From Taudactylus pleione (Eukaryota > Chordata > Amphibia > Anura > Myobatrachidae): a stretch of DNA of 64,000 nt. The stretch's first letter is position 1. The number at the start of each line of letters is the position of its first letter. Location: contig JAUIMM010001259.1 in the NCBI GenBank assembly GCA_031769625.1, positions 1-64,000 of the forward strand, read 5' to 3'. The notes beneath the pieces were generated by a model, which ran no database searches, had not been told where the DNA came from, and saw nothing but the letters and a program-made list of their open reading frames with translations. The position numbers and the translations under genes were made by a program. Shown here in pieces: positions 22,306 to 34,400 of this stretch.

Positions 22306-25300
22306 TTTCAATGCATTTTGGCCTAAAATGAACAATTGCTGTTTTCTCTTAAACGCAACATGGGAGAAAAACCATTTCACATCACATTTGTGGGACTTGG
22401 TCTTCAACACATCCAGTGTAATTTTGAGCTGTCTGTGTTTGCTACAAGAGGAGATAACACAAAGTATGCGGTTTTGTTGTTTCCATTGCTTTCAATGCAT
22501 TTTGGCCTAAAACGTGCATTTGCTGTTTTCTCTTATACGCAACATGGGAGAAAAACCATTTCACATCACATTTGTGGGTCTTGGTCTTCAACACATCCAG
22601 TGAAATTTTGAGCTGTCTGTGTTTGCTACAAGAGGAGATAACACAAAGTATGCGCTTTTGTTGTTTCCATTGCTTTCAATGCATTTTGGCCTAAAATGAA
22701 CAATTGCTGTTTTCTCTTAAACACAACATGGGAGAAAAACCATTTCACATCACATTTGTGGGTCTTGGTCTTCAACACATCCAGTGAAATTTTGAGCTGT
22801 CTGTGTTTGCTACAAGAGGAGATATCACAAAGTATGCGCTTTTGTTGTTTCCATTGCTTTCAATGCATTTTGGCCTAAAACGAGCATTTGCTGTTTTCTC
22901 TTAAACGCAACATGGGAGAAAAACCATTTCACATCACATTTGTGGGTCTTGGTCTTCAATACATCCAGTGAAATTTTGAACTGTCTGTGTTTGCTACAAG
23001 AGGAGATAACACAAAGCATGCGCTTTTGTTGTTTCCATTGCTTTCAATGCATTTTGGCCTAAAATGAACAATTGCTCTTTTCTCTTAAACGCAACATGGG
23101 AGAAAAACCATTTCACATCACATTTGTGGGACTTGGTCTTCAACACATTCAGTGAAATTTTGAGCTGTCTGTGTTTGCTACAAGAGGAGATAACACAAAG
23201 TATGCATTTTTGTTGTTTCCATTGCTTTCAATGCATTTTGGCCTAAAACGTGCATTTGCTGTTTTCTCTTAAACGCAACATGGGAGAAAAACCATTTCAC
23301 ATCACATTTGTGGGTCTTGGTCTTCAACACATCCAGTGAAATTTTGAGCTGTCTGTGTTTGCTACAAGAGGAGATATCACAAAGTATGCGCTTTTGTTGT
23401 TTCCATTGCTTTCAATGCATTTTGGCCTAAAATGAACAATTGCTGTTTTCTCTTAAACGCAACATGGGAGAAAAACCATTTCACATCACATTTGTGGTAG
23501 TTGGTCTTCAACACATCCTGTGAAATTTTGAGCTGTCTGTGTTTGCTACAAGAGGAGATAACACAAAGTATGCTGTTTTGTTGTTTCCATTGATTTCAAT
23601 GCATTTTGGCCTAAAATGAACAATTGCTGTTTTCTCTTAAAGCAAAATGGGAGAAAAACCATTTCACATCACATTTGTGGGACTTGGTCTTCAACACATC
23701 CAGTGAAATTTTGAGCTGTCTGTGTGTGCTACAAGAGGAGATATCACAAAGTATGCGCTTTTGTTGTTTTCATTGCTTTCAATGCATTTTGGCCTAAAAC
23801 GTGCATTTGCGATTTTCTCTTAAACGCAACATGGGAGAAAAACCATTTCTCATCACATTTGTGTGTCTTGGTCTTCAACACATCCAGTGAAATTTTGAGC
23901 TGTCTGTGTTTTCTACAAGAGGAGATAACACAAAGTAAGCGCTTTTGTTGTTTCCATTGCTTTCAATGCATTTTGGCCTAAAATGAACAATTGCTGTTTT
24001 CTCTTAAATGCAACATGGGAGAAAAAACATTTCACATTACATTTGTGGGTCTTGGTCTTCAACACATCCAGTGAAATTTTGAGCTGTCTGTGTTTGCTAC
24101 AAGAGGAGATAACACAAAGTATGCGCTTTTGTTGTTTCCATTGCTTTCAATGCATTTTGGCCTAAAACGTGCATTTGCTGTTTTCTCTTAAACGCAACAT
24201 GGGAGAAAAACCATTTCACATCACATTTGTGGGTCTTGGTCTTCAACACATCCAGTGAAATTTTGAGCTGTCTGTGTTTGCTACAAGAAGATATATCACA
24301 AAGTATGCGCTTTTGTTGTTTCCATTGCTTTCAATGCATTTTGGCCTAAAATGAACAATTGCTGTTTTCTCTTAAACGCAACATGGGAGAAAAACCATTT
24401 CACATCACATTTCTGGGTCTTGGTCTTCAACACATTCGGTGAAATTTTGAGCTGTCTGTGTTTGCTACAAGAGGAGATAACACAAAGTATGCGCTTTTGT
24501 TGTTTCCATTGCTTTCAATGCATTTTGGCCTAAAATTCACAATTGCTGTTTTCTCTTAAACGCAACATGGGAGAAAAACCATTTCACATCACATTTGTGG
24601 TAGTTGGTCTTCAACACATCCAGTGAAATTTTGAGCTGTCTGTGTTTTCTACAAGAGTAAATAACACAAAGTATGCGCTTTTGTTGTTTCCATTGCTTTC
24701 AATGCATTTTGGACTAAAATGAACAATTGCTGTTTTCTCTTAAACGCAACATGGGAGAAAAACCATTTCACATCACATTTATGGGACTTGGTCTTCAACA
24801 CATCCAGAGAAATTTTGAGCTATCTGTGTTTGCTACAAGAGGAGATATCACAAAGTATGCGCTTTTGTTTTTTCCTTTGCTTTCAATGCATTTTGGCCTA
24901 AAACGTGCATTTGCTGTTTTCTCTTAAATGCAACATGGGAGAAAAACCATTTCACATCACATTTGTGGGTCTTGGTCTTCAACACATCCGGTGAAATTTT
25001 GAGCTGTCTGTGTTTGCTACAAAAGGAGATATCACAAAGTATGCGCTTTTGTTATTTCCATTGCTTTCAATGCATTTTGGCCTAAAACGTGAATTTGCTG
25101 TTTTCTCTTAAACGCAACATGGGAGAAAAACCATTTCACATCACATTTGTGGGTCTTAGTCTTCAACACATCCAGTGAAATTTTGAGCTGTCTGTCTTTG
25201 CTACAAGAGGAGATAACACAAAGTATGCGCTTTTGTTATTTCCATTGCTTTCAATGCATTTTGGCCTAAAACGTGCATTTGCTGTTTTCTCTTAAACGCA

Positions 25301-25541
25301 ACATGGGAGAACAACCATTTCACATCACATTTGTGGGTCTTGGTCTTCAACACATCCGGTGAAATTTTGAGGTGTCTGTATTTGCTACAAGAGGAGATAA
25401 CACAAAGTATGCGCTTTTGTTGTTTCCATTGCTTTCAATGCATTTTGGCCTAAAATGAACAATTGCTGTTTTCTCTTAAACGCAACAAGGGAGAAAAACC
25501 ATTTCACATCACATTTGTGGTAGTTGGTCTTCAACACATCC
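22306..25541 (+). repeat. 21-monomer higher-order repeat, copy 2 (about three monomers shorter)
   Basis: Matching starts at an offset of 3,863, changes to 3,495 near 24640 (loss of two monomers), then to 3,311 near 25270 (loss of one more), and ends at 25541. Markers shared across these steps are CTACAAGAGTA (21165 and 24660), ACGTGAATTTGC (21592 and 25087), GAGAACAACC (near 21997 and 25308) and CAACAAGGGAG. Each change in offset is a multiple of 184, as expected from unequal exchange in register. Confidence 0.87.
23064..24166 (+). repeat. Six-monomer cassette, copy 7 (rightmost)
   Basis: It starts 3,863 bases after copy 6. Private changes are GTGTGTCTTGG near 23861 and GAAAAAACATTT near 24019. 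No later copy of the complete cassette was found, and the GTAAGCGC marker is not seen after about 23.94 kb. Confidence 0.86.
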
Positions 25542-27078
25542 AGTGAGATTTTGAGCTGTCTGTGTTTGCTACAAGAGGAGATATCACAAAGTATGCGCTT
25601 TTGTTGTTTCCATTGCTTTCAATGCATTTTGGCCTAAAATGAACAATTGCTCTTTTCTCTTAAACGCAACATGGGAGAAAAACCATTTCACATCACATTT
25701 GTGGGTCTTGGTCTTCAACACATCCAGTGAAATTTTGAGCTGTCTGTGTTTGCTACAAGAGGAGATAACACAAAGTATGCGCTTTTGTTGTTTCCATTGC
25801 TTTCAATGCATTTTGGCCTAAAATGAACAATTGCTGTTTTCTCTTAAATGCAACATGGGAGAAAAACCATTTCACATCACATTTATGGGACTTGGTCTTC
25901 AACACATCCAGAGAAATGTTGAGCTATCTGTGTGTGCTACAAGAGGAGATAATACAAAGTATGCGCTTTTGTTTTTTCCTTTGCTTTCAATGCATTTTGG
26001 CCTAAAACGTGCATTTGCTGTTTTCTCTTAAAAGCAACATGGGAGAAAAACCATTTCACATCACATTTGTGGGTCTTGGTCTTCAACACATCCAGTGAAA
26101 TTTTGAGCTGTCTGTGTTTGCTACAAGAGGAGATATCACAAAGTATGCGCTTTTGTTATTTCCATTGCTTTCAATGCATTTTGGCCTAAAACGTGCATTT
26201 GCTGTTTTCTCTTAAACGCAACATGGGAGAAAAAACATTTCACATCACATTTGTGGGTCTTAGTCTTCAACACATCCAGTGAAATTTTGAGCTGTCTGTG
26301 TTTGCTACAAGAGGAAATAACACAAAGCATGCGCTTTTGTTGTTTCCATTGCTTTCAATGCATTTTGGCCTAAAATTCACAATTGCTGTTTTCTCTTAAA
26401 TGCAACATGGGAGAAAAACCATTTCACATCACATTTCTGGGTCTTGGTCTTCAACACATTCGGTGAAATTTTGAGCTGTCTGTGTTTGCTACAAGAGGAG
26501 ATAACACAAAGTATGCGCTTTTGTTGTTTCCATTGATTTCAATGCATTTTGGCCTAAAATGAACAATTGCTGTTTTCTCTTAAACGCAACATGGGAGAAA
26601 AACCATTTCACATCACATTTGTGGGACTTGGTCTTCAACACATCCAGTGAAATTTTGAGCTGTCTGTGTTTGCTACAAGAGGAGATATCACAAAGTATGC
26701 GCTTTTGTTGTTTTCATTGCTTTCAATGCATTTTGGCCTAAAACGTGCATTTGCGATTTTCTCTTAAACGCAACATGGGAGAAAAACCATTTCTCATCAC
26801 ATTTGTGGGTCTTGGTCTTCAACACATCCAGGGAAATTTTGAGCTGTCTGTGTTTGCTACAAGAGGAGATAACACAAAGTATGCGCTTTTGTTGTTTCCA
26901 TTGCTTTCAATGCATTTTGGCCTAAAATGAACAATTGCTGTTTTCTCTTGAATGCAACATGGGAGAAAAACCATTTCACATTACATTTGTGGGTCTTGGT
27001 CTTCAACACATCCAGTGAAATTTTGAGCTGTCTGTGTTTGCTACAAGAGGAGATAACACAAAGTATGCGCTTTTGTTG
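25542..27078 (+). repeat. Transition segment between the left and right HOR families
   Basis: About eight monomers with no long match at a single offset. It mixes left-type monomers (ATTCACAATTGC junction with ATTTCTGGG at 26374-26557, GCGATTTTCTC with TTTCTCATC at 26743-26926) with right-type ones (GAGAAATGTTG with GATAATACAAAG, 25823-26006). Neither the GTAAGCGC marker of the left domain nor the 182-bp monomer of the right domain occurs here. No gene is seen. Confidence 0.75.
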
Positions 27079-29284
27079 TTTCCATTGCTTTCAATGCATT
27101 TTGGCCTAAAACGTGCATTTGCTGTTTTCTCTTAAACGCAACATGGGAGAAAAACCATTTCACATCACATTTGTGGGTCTTGGTCTTCAACACATCCAGT
27201 GAAATTTTGAGCTGTCTGTGTTTGCTACAAGAGGAGATATCACAAAGTATGCGCTTTTGTTGTTTTCATTGCTTTCAATGCATTTTGGCCTAAAACGTGC
27301 ATTTGCGATTTTCTCTTAAACGCAACATGGGAGAAAAACCATTTCTCATCACATTTGTGGGTCTTGGTCTTCAACACATCCAGTGAAATTTTGAGCTGTC
27401 TGTATTTTCTACAAGAGGAGATAACACAAAGTATGCGCTTTTGTTGTTTCCATTGCTTTCAATGCATTTTGGCCTAAAATGAACAATTGCTGTTTTCTCT
27501 TAAATGCAACATGGGAGAAAAACCATTTCACATTACATTTGTGGGTCTTGGTCTTCAACACATCCAGTGAAATTTTGAGCTGTCTGTGTTTGCTACAAGA
27601 GGAGATAACACAAAGTATGCCCTTTTGTTGTTTCCATTGCTTTCAATGCATTTTGGCCTAAAACGTGCATTTGCTGTTTTTTCTTAAACGCAACATGGGA
27701 GTAAAACCATTTCACATCACTTTTGTGGGTCTTGGTCTTCAACACATCCAGTGAAATTTTGAGCTGTCTGTCTTTGATACAAGAGGAGATAACACAAAGT
27801 ATGCGCTTTTGTTGTTTCCATTGCTTTCAATGCATTTTGGCCTAAAATGAACAATTGCTGTTTTCTCTTAAACGCAACATGGGAGAAAAACCATTTCACA
27901 TCACATTTATGGGACTTGGTCTTCAACACATCCAGAGAAATGTTGAGCTATCTGTGTTTGCTACAAGAGGAGATAATACAAAGTATGCGCTTTTGTTTTT
28001 TCCTTTGCTTTCAATGCATTTTGGCCTAAAACGTGCATTTGCTGTTTTCTCTTAAATGCAACATGGGAGAAAAGCCATTTCACATCATTATTGTGGGTCT
28101 TGGTCTTCAACACATCCAGTGAAATTTTTAGCTGTCTGTGTTTGCTACAAGAGGAGATATCACAAAGTATGCGCTTTTGTTGTTTCCATTGCTTTCAATT
28201 GATTTTGGCCTAAAACGTGCATTTGCTGTTTTCTCTTAAAAGCAACATGGGAGAAAAACCATTTCACATCACATTTGTGGGTCTTGGTCTTCAACACATC
28301 CAGTGAAATTTTGAGCTGTCTGTGTTTGCTACAAGAGGAGATATCACAAAGTATGCGCTTTTGTTATTTCCATTGCTTTCAATGCATTTTGGCCTAAAAC
28401 GTGCATTTGCTGTTTTCTCTTAAACGCAACATGGGAGAAAAACCATTTCACATCACATTTGTGGGTCTTAGTCTTCAACACATCCAGTGAAATTTTGAGC
28501 TGTCTCTCTTTGCTACAAGAGGAGATAACACAAAGTATGCGCTTTTGTTGTTTCCATTGCTTTCAATGCAATTTGGCCTAAAATGAACAATTGCTGTTTT
28601 CTCTTAAACGCAACATGGGAGAAAAACCATTTCACATCACATTTGTGGTAGTTGGTCTTCAACACATGAAGTGAAATTTTGAGCTGTCTGTGTTTTCTAC
28701 AAGAGGAGATATCACAAAGTATGCCCTTTTGTTGTTTCCATTGCTTTCAATGCATTTTGGCCTAAAATGAACAATTGCTGTTTTCTCTTAAATGCAACAT
28801 GGGAGAAAAACCATTGCACATCACATTTGTGGTAGTGGTCTTCAACAAATCCTGTGAAATTTGAGCTGTCTGTGTTTGCTACAAGAGGAGACAACACAAA
28901 GTATGCGCTTTTGTTGTTTCCATTGATTTCAATGCATTTTGGCCTAAAATGAACAATTGCTGTTTTCTCTTAAACGCAACAAGGTAGAAAAACCATTTCA
29001 CAACACATTTGTGGGACTTGGTCTTCAACACATCCAGTGAAATTTTGAGCTGTCTGTGTTTGCTACAAGAGGAGATATCACAAAGTATGCGCTTTTGTTT
29101 TTTCCTTTGCTTTCAATGCATTTTGGCCTAAAACGTGCATTTGCTGTTTTCTCTTAAATGCAACATGGGAGAAAAACCATTTCACATCACATTTGTGGGT
29201 CTTGGTCTTCAACACATCCGGTGAAATTTTGAGCTGTCTGTGTTTGCTACAAAAGGAGATATCACAAAGTATGCGCTTTTGTTA
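27079..29284 (+). repeat. 12-monomer duplication, 2,206 bp, copy 1
   Basis: 27079 pairs with 29285 at an offset of 2,206 (12 x 184 minus 2). Shared markers are the GTATGCCCTTTTG monomer, GAGTAAAACC, GAGAAATGTTG with TTTTTTCCTTTG, GAGAAAAGCC and GTGGTAGTGG with CAACAAATCC. Near 28815-28860 this copy has two one-base deletions (TAGTGGTC, and AAATTTGAG for AAATTTTGAG). It has one extra monomer in the middle relative to copy 2. Confidence 0.84.
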
Positions 29285-31409
29285 TTTCCATTGCTTTCAA
29301 TGCATTTTGGCCTAAAACGTGCATTTGCTGTTTTCTCTTAAACGCAACATGGGAGAAAAACCATTTCACATCACATTTGTGGGTCTTGGTCTTCAACACA
29401 TCCAGTGAAATTTTGAGCTGTCTGTGTTTGCTACAAGAGGAGATATCACAAAGTATGCGCTTTTGTTGTTTTCATTGCTTTCAATGCATTTTGGCCTAAA
29501 ATGTGCATTTGCGATTTTCTCTTAAACGCAACATGGGAGAAAAACCATTTCTCATCACATTTGTGGGTCTTGGTCTTCAACACATCCAGTGAAATTTTGA
29601 GCTGTCTGTGTTTTCTACAAGAGGAGATAACACAAAGTATGCGCTTTTGTTGTTTCCATTGCTTTCAATGCATTTTGGCCTAAAATGAACAATTGCTGTT
29701 TTCTCTTAAATGCAACATGGGAGAAAAACCATTTCACATTACATTTGTGGGTCTTGGTCTTCAACACATCCAGTGAAATTTTGAGCTGTCTGTGATTGCT
29801 ACAAGAGGAGATAACACAAAGTATGCCCTTTTGTTGTTTCCATTGCTTTCAATGCATTTTGGCCTAAAACGTGCATTTGCTGTTTTCTCTTAAACGCAAC
29901 ATGGGAGTAAAACCATTTCACATCACATTTGTGGGTCTTGGTCTTCAACACATCCAGTGAAATTTTGAGCTGTCTGTCTTTGCTACAAGAGGAGATAACA
30001 CAAAGTATGCGCTTTTGTTGTTTCCATTGCTTTCAATGCATTTTGGCCTAAAATGAACAATTGCTGTTTTCTCTTAAACGCAACATGGGAGAAAAACGAT
30101 TTCACATCACATTTATGGGACTTGGTCTTCAACACATCCAGAGAAATGTTGAGCTATCTGTGTTTGCTACAAGAGGAGATAATAAAAAGTATGCGCTTTT
30201 GTTTTTTCCTTTGCTTTCAATGCATTTTGGCCTAAAACGTGCATTTGCTGTTTTCTCTTAAATGCAACATGGGAGAAAAGCCATTTCACATCACTTTTGT
30301 GGGTCTTGGTCTTCAACACATCCAGTGAAATTTTTAGCTGTCTGTGTTTGCTACAAGAGGAGATATCACAAAGTATGCGCTTTTGTTGTTTCCATTGCTT
30401 TCAATGCATTTTGGCCTAAAACGTGCATTTGCTGTTTTCTCTTAAAAGCAACATGGGAGAAAAACCATTTCACATCACATTTGTGGGTCTTGGTCTTCAA
30501 CACATCCGGTGAAATTTTGAGGTGTCTGTATTTGCTACAAGAGGAGATAACACAAAGTATGCGCTTTTGTTGATTCCATTGCTTTCAATGCATTTTGGCC
30601 TAAAATGAACAATTGCTGTTTTCTCTTAAACGCAACATTGGAGAAAAACCATTTCACATCACATTTGTGGTAGTTGGTCTTCAACACATGAAGTGAAATT
30701 TTGAGCTGTCTGTGTTTTCTACAAGAGGAGATATCACAAAGTATGCCCTTTTGTTGTTTCCATTGCTTTCAATGCATTTTGGCCTAAAATGAACAATTGC
30801 TGTTTTCTCTTAAATGCAACATGGGAGAAAAACCATTGCACAACACATTTGTGGTAGTGGTCTTCAACAAATCCTGTGAAATTTTGAGCTGTCTGTGTTT
30901 GCTACAAGAGGAGACAACACAAAGTATGCGCTTTTGTTGTTTCCATTGATTTCAATGCATTTTGGCCTAAAATGATCAATTGCTGTTTTCTCTTAAACGC
31001 AACAAGGTAGAAAAACCATTTCACATCACATTTGTGGGACTTGGTCTTCAACACATCCAGTGAAATTTTGAGTTGTCTGTGTTTGCTACAAGAGGAGATA
31101 TCACAAAGTATGCGCTTTTGTTTTTTCCTTTGCTTTCAATGCATTTTGGCCTAAAACGTGCATTTGCTGTTTTCTCTTAAATGCAACATGGGAGAAAAAC
31201 CATTTCACATCACATTTGTGGGTCTTGGTCTTCAACACATCTGGTGAAATTTTGAGCTGTCTGTGTTTGCTACAAAAGGAGATATCACAAAGTATGCGCT
31301 TTTGTTATTTCCATTGCTTTCAATGCATTTTGGCCTAAAACGTGCATTTGCTGTTTTCTCTTAAACGCAAAATGGGAGAAAAACCATTTCACATCACATT
31401 TGTGGGTCT
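29285..31409 (+). repeat. 12-monomer duplication, copy 2
   Basis: It matches copy 1 at an offset of 2,206 up to about 30450, then at about 2,022 from about 30600, so it lacks one monomer. The match ends near 31409, where CTTAGTC replaces CTTGGTC. Its contents reappear again near 39.5-41.8 kb as part of the 10-kb repeat. GATAATAAAAAG near 30179 is a private change. Confidence 0.82.
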
Positions 31410-34400
31410 TAGTCTTCAACACATCCAGTGAAATTTTGAGCTGTCTGTCTTTGCTACAAGAGGAGATAACACAAAGTATGCGCTTTTGTTGTTTCCATTG
31501 CTTTCAATGCATTTTGGCCTAAAATGAACAATTGCTGTTTTCTCTTAAACGCAACATGGGAGAAAAACCATTTCACATCACATTTATGGGACTTGGTCTT
31601 CAACACATCCAGTGAAATTTTGAGCTATCTGTGTTTGCTACAAGAGGAGATAACACAAAGTATGCGCTTTTGTTGTTTCCATTGCTTTTAATGCATTTTG
31701 GCCTAAAACGTGCATTTGCTGTTTTCTCTTAAACGCAACATGGGAGAGCAACCATTTCACATCACATTTGTGGGTCTTGGTCTTCAACACATCCAGGGAA
31801 ATTTTGAGGTGTCTGTATTTGCTACAAGAGGAGATAACACAAAGTATGCGCTTTTGTTGTTTCCATTGCTTTCAATGCATTTTGGCCTAAAATGAACAAT
31901 TGCTGTTTTCTCTTAAACGCAACAAGGGAGAAAAACCATTTCACATCACATTTGTGGTAGTTGGTCTTCAACACATCAAATGAGATTTTGAGCTGTCTGT
32001 GTTTGCTACAAGAGGAGATATCACAAAGTATGCGCTTTTGTTGTTTCCATTGCTTTCAATGCATTTTGGCCGAAAATGAACAATTGCTGTTTTCTCTTAA
32101 ACGCAACATGGGAGAAAAACCATTTCACATCACATTTCTGGGACTTGGTCTTCAACACATTCAGTGAAATTTTGAGCTGTCTGTGTTTGCTACAGGAGGA
32201 GATTTCACAAAGTATGCATTTTTGTTGTTTCCATTGCTTTCAATGCATTTTGGCCTAAAACGTGCATTTGCTGTTTTCTCTTAAACGCAACATGGGAGAA
32301 AAACCATTTCACATCACATTTGTGGGTCTTGGTCTTCAACACATCCAGTGAAATTTTGAGCTGTCTGTGTTTGCTACAAGAGGAGATAACACAAAGTATG
32401 CGCTTTTGTTGTTTCCATTGCTTTCAATGCATTTTGGCCGAAAATGAACAATTGCTGTTTTCTCTTAAACGCAACATGGGAGAAAAACCATTTCACATCA
32501 CATTTCTGGGTCTTGGTCTTCAACACATTCGGTGAAATTTTGAGCTGTCTGTGTTTGCTACAAGAGGAGATAACACAAAGCATGCGCTTTTGTTGTTTCC
32601 ATTGCTTTCAATGCATTTTGGCCTAAAATTCACAATTGCTGTTTTCTCTTAAACGCAACATGGGAGAAAAACCATTTCACATCACATTTGTGGTAGTTGG
32701 TCTTCAACACATCCTGTGAAATTTTGAGCTGTCTGTGTTTGCTACAAGAGGAGATAACACAAAGTATGCGCTTTTGTTGTTTCCATTGATTTCAATGCAT
32801 TTTGGCCTAAAATGAACAATTGCTGTTTTCTCTTAAACGCAACATGGGAGAAAAACCATTTCACATCACATTTGTGGGACTTGGTCTTCAACACATCCAG
32901 TGAAATTTTGAGCTGTCTGTGTTTGCTACAAAAGGAGATATCACAAAGTATGCGCTTTTGTTATTTCCATTGCTTTCAATGCATTTTGGCCTAAAACGTG
33001 CATTTGCTGTTTTCTCTTAAACGCAACATGGGAGAAAAACCATTTCACATCACATTTGTGGGTCTTAGTCTTCAACACATCCAGTGAAATTTTGAGCTGT
33101 CTGTCTTTGCTACAAGAGGAGATAACACAAAGTATGCGCTTTTGTTGTTTCCATTGCTTTCAATGCATTTTGGCCTAAAATGAACAATTGCTGTTTTCTC
33201 TTAAACGCAACTTTGGAGAAAAACCATTTCACATCACATTTATGGGACTTGGTCTTCAACACATCCAGTGAAATTTTGAGCTATCTGTGTTTGCTACAAG
33301 AGGAGATAACACAAAGTATGCGCTTTTGTTGTTTCCATTGCTTTTAATGCATTTTGGCCTAAAACGTGCATTTGCTGTTTTCTCTTAAACGCAACATGGG
33401 AGAACAACCATTTCACATCACATTTGTGGGTCTTGGTCTTCAACACATCCGGTGAAATTTTGAGGTGTCTGTATTTGCTACAAGAGGAGATAACACAAAG
33501 AATGCGCTTTTGTTGTTTCCATTGCTTTCAATGCATTTTGGCCTAAAATGAACAATTGCTGTTTTCTCTTAAACGCAACAAGGGAGAAAAACCATTTCAC
33601 ATCAAATTTGTGGTAGTTGGTCTTCAACACATCAAGTGAGATTTTGAGCTGTCTGTGTTTGCTACAAGAGGAGATATCACAAAGTATGCGCTTTTGTTGT
33701 TTCCATTGCTTTCAATGCATTTTGGCCTAAAATGAACAATTGCTGTTCTCTTAAACACAACATGGGAGAAAAACCATTTCACATCACATTTGTGGGTATT
33801 GGTCTTCAACACATCCAGTGAAATTTTGAGCTGTCTGTGTTTGCTACATGAGGAGATATCACAAAGTATGCACTTTTGTTGTTTCCATTTCTTTCAATGC
33901 ATTTTGGCCTAAAACGTGCATTTGCTGTTTTCTCTTAAACGCAACATGGGAGAAAAACCATTTCACATCATATTTGTGGGTCTTGGTCTTCAACACATCC
34001 AGTGAAATTTTGAACTGTCTGTGTTTGCTACAAGAGGAGATAACACAAAGTATGCGCTTTTGTTGTTTCCATTGCTTTCAATGCATTTTGGCCTAAAATG
34101 AACAATTGCTGTTTTCTCTTAAACGCAACATGGGAGAAAAACCATTTCACATCACATTTGTGGGACTTGGTCTTCAACACATTCAGTGAAATTTTGAGCT
34201 GTCTGTGTTTGCTACAAGAGGAGATTTCACAAAGTATGCATTTTTGTTGTTTTCATTGCTTTCAATGCATTTTGGCCTAAAACGTGCATTTGCTGTTTTC
34301 TCTTAAACGCAACATGGGAGAAAAACCATTTCACATCACATTTGTGGGTCTTGGTCTTCAACACATCCAGTGAAATTTTGAGCTGTCTGTGTTTGCTACA

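Noticed and set aside
30179..30192. AATAAA polyadenylation-like signal in GATAATAAAAAG
   Set aside because: It is a single private substitution in one monomer with no transcript evidence around it.
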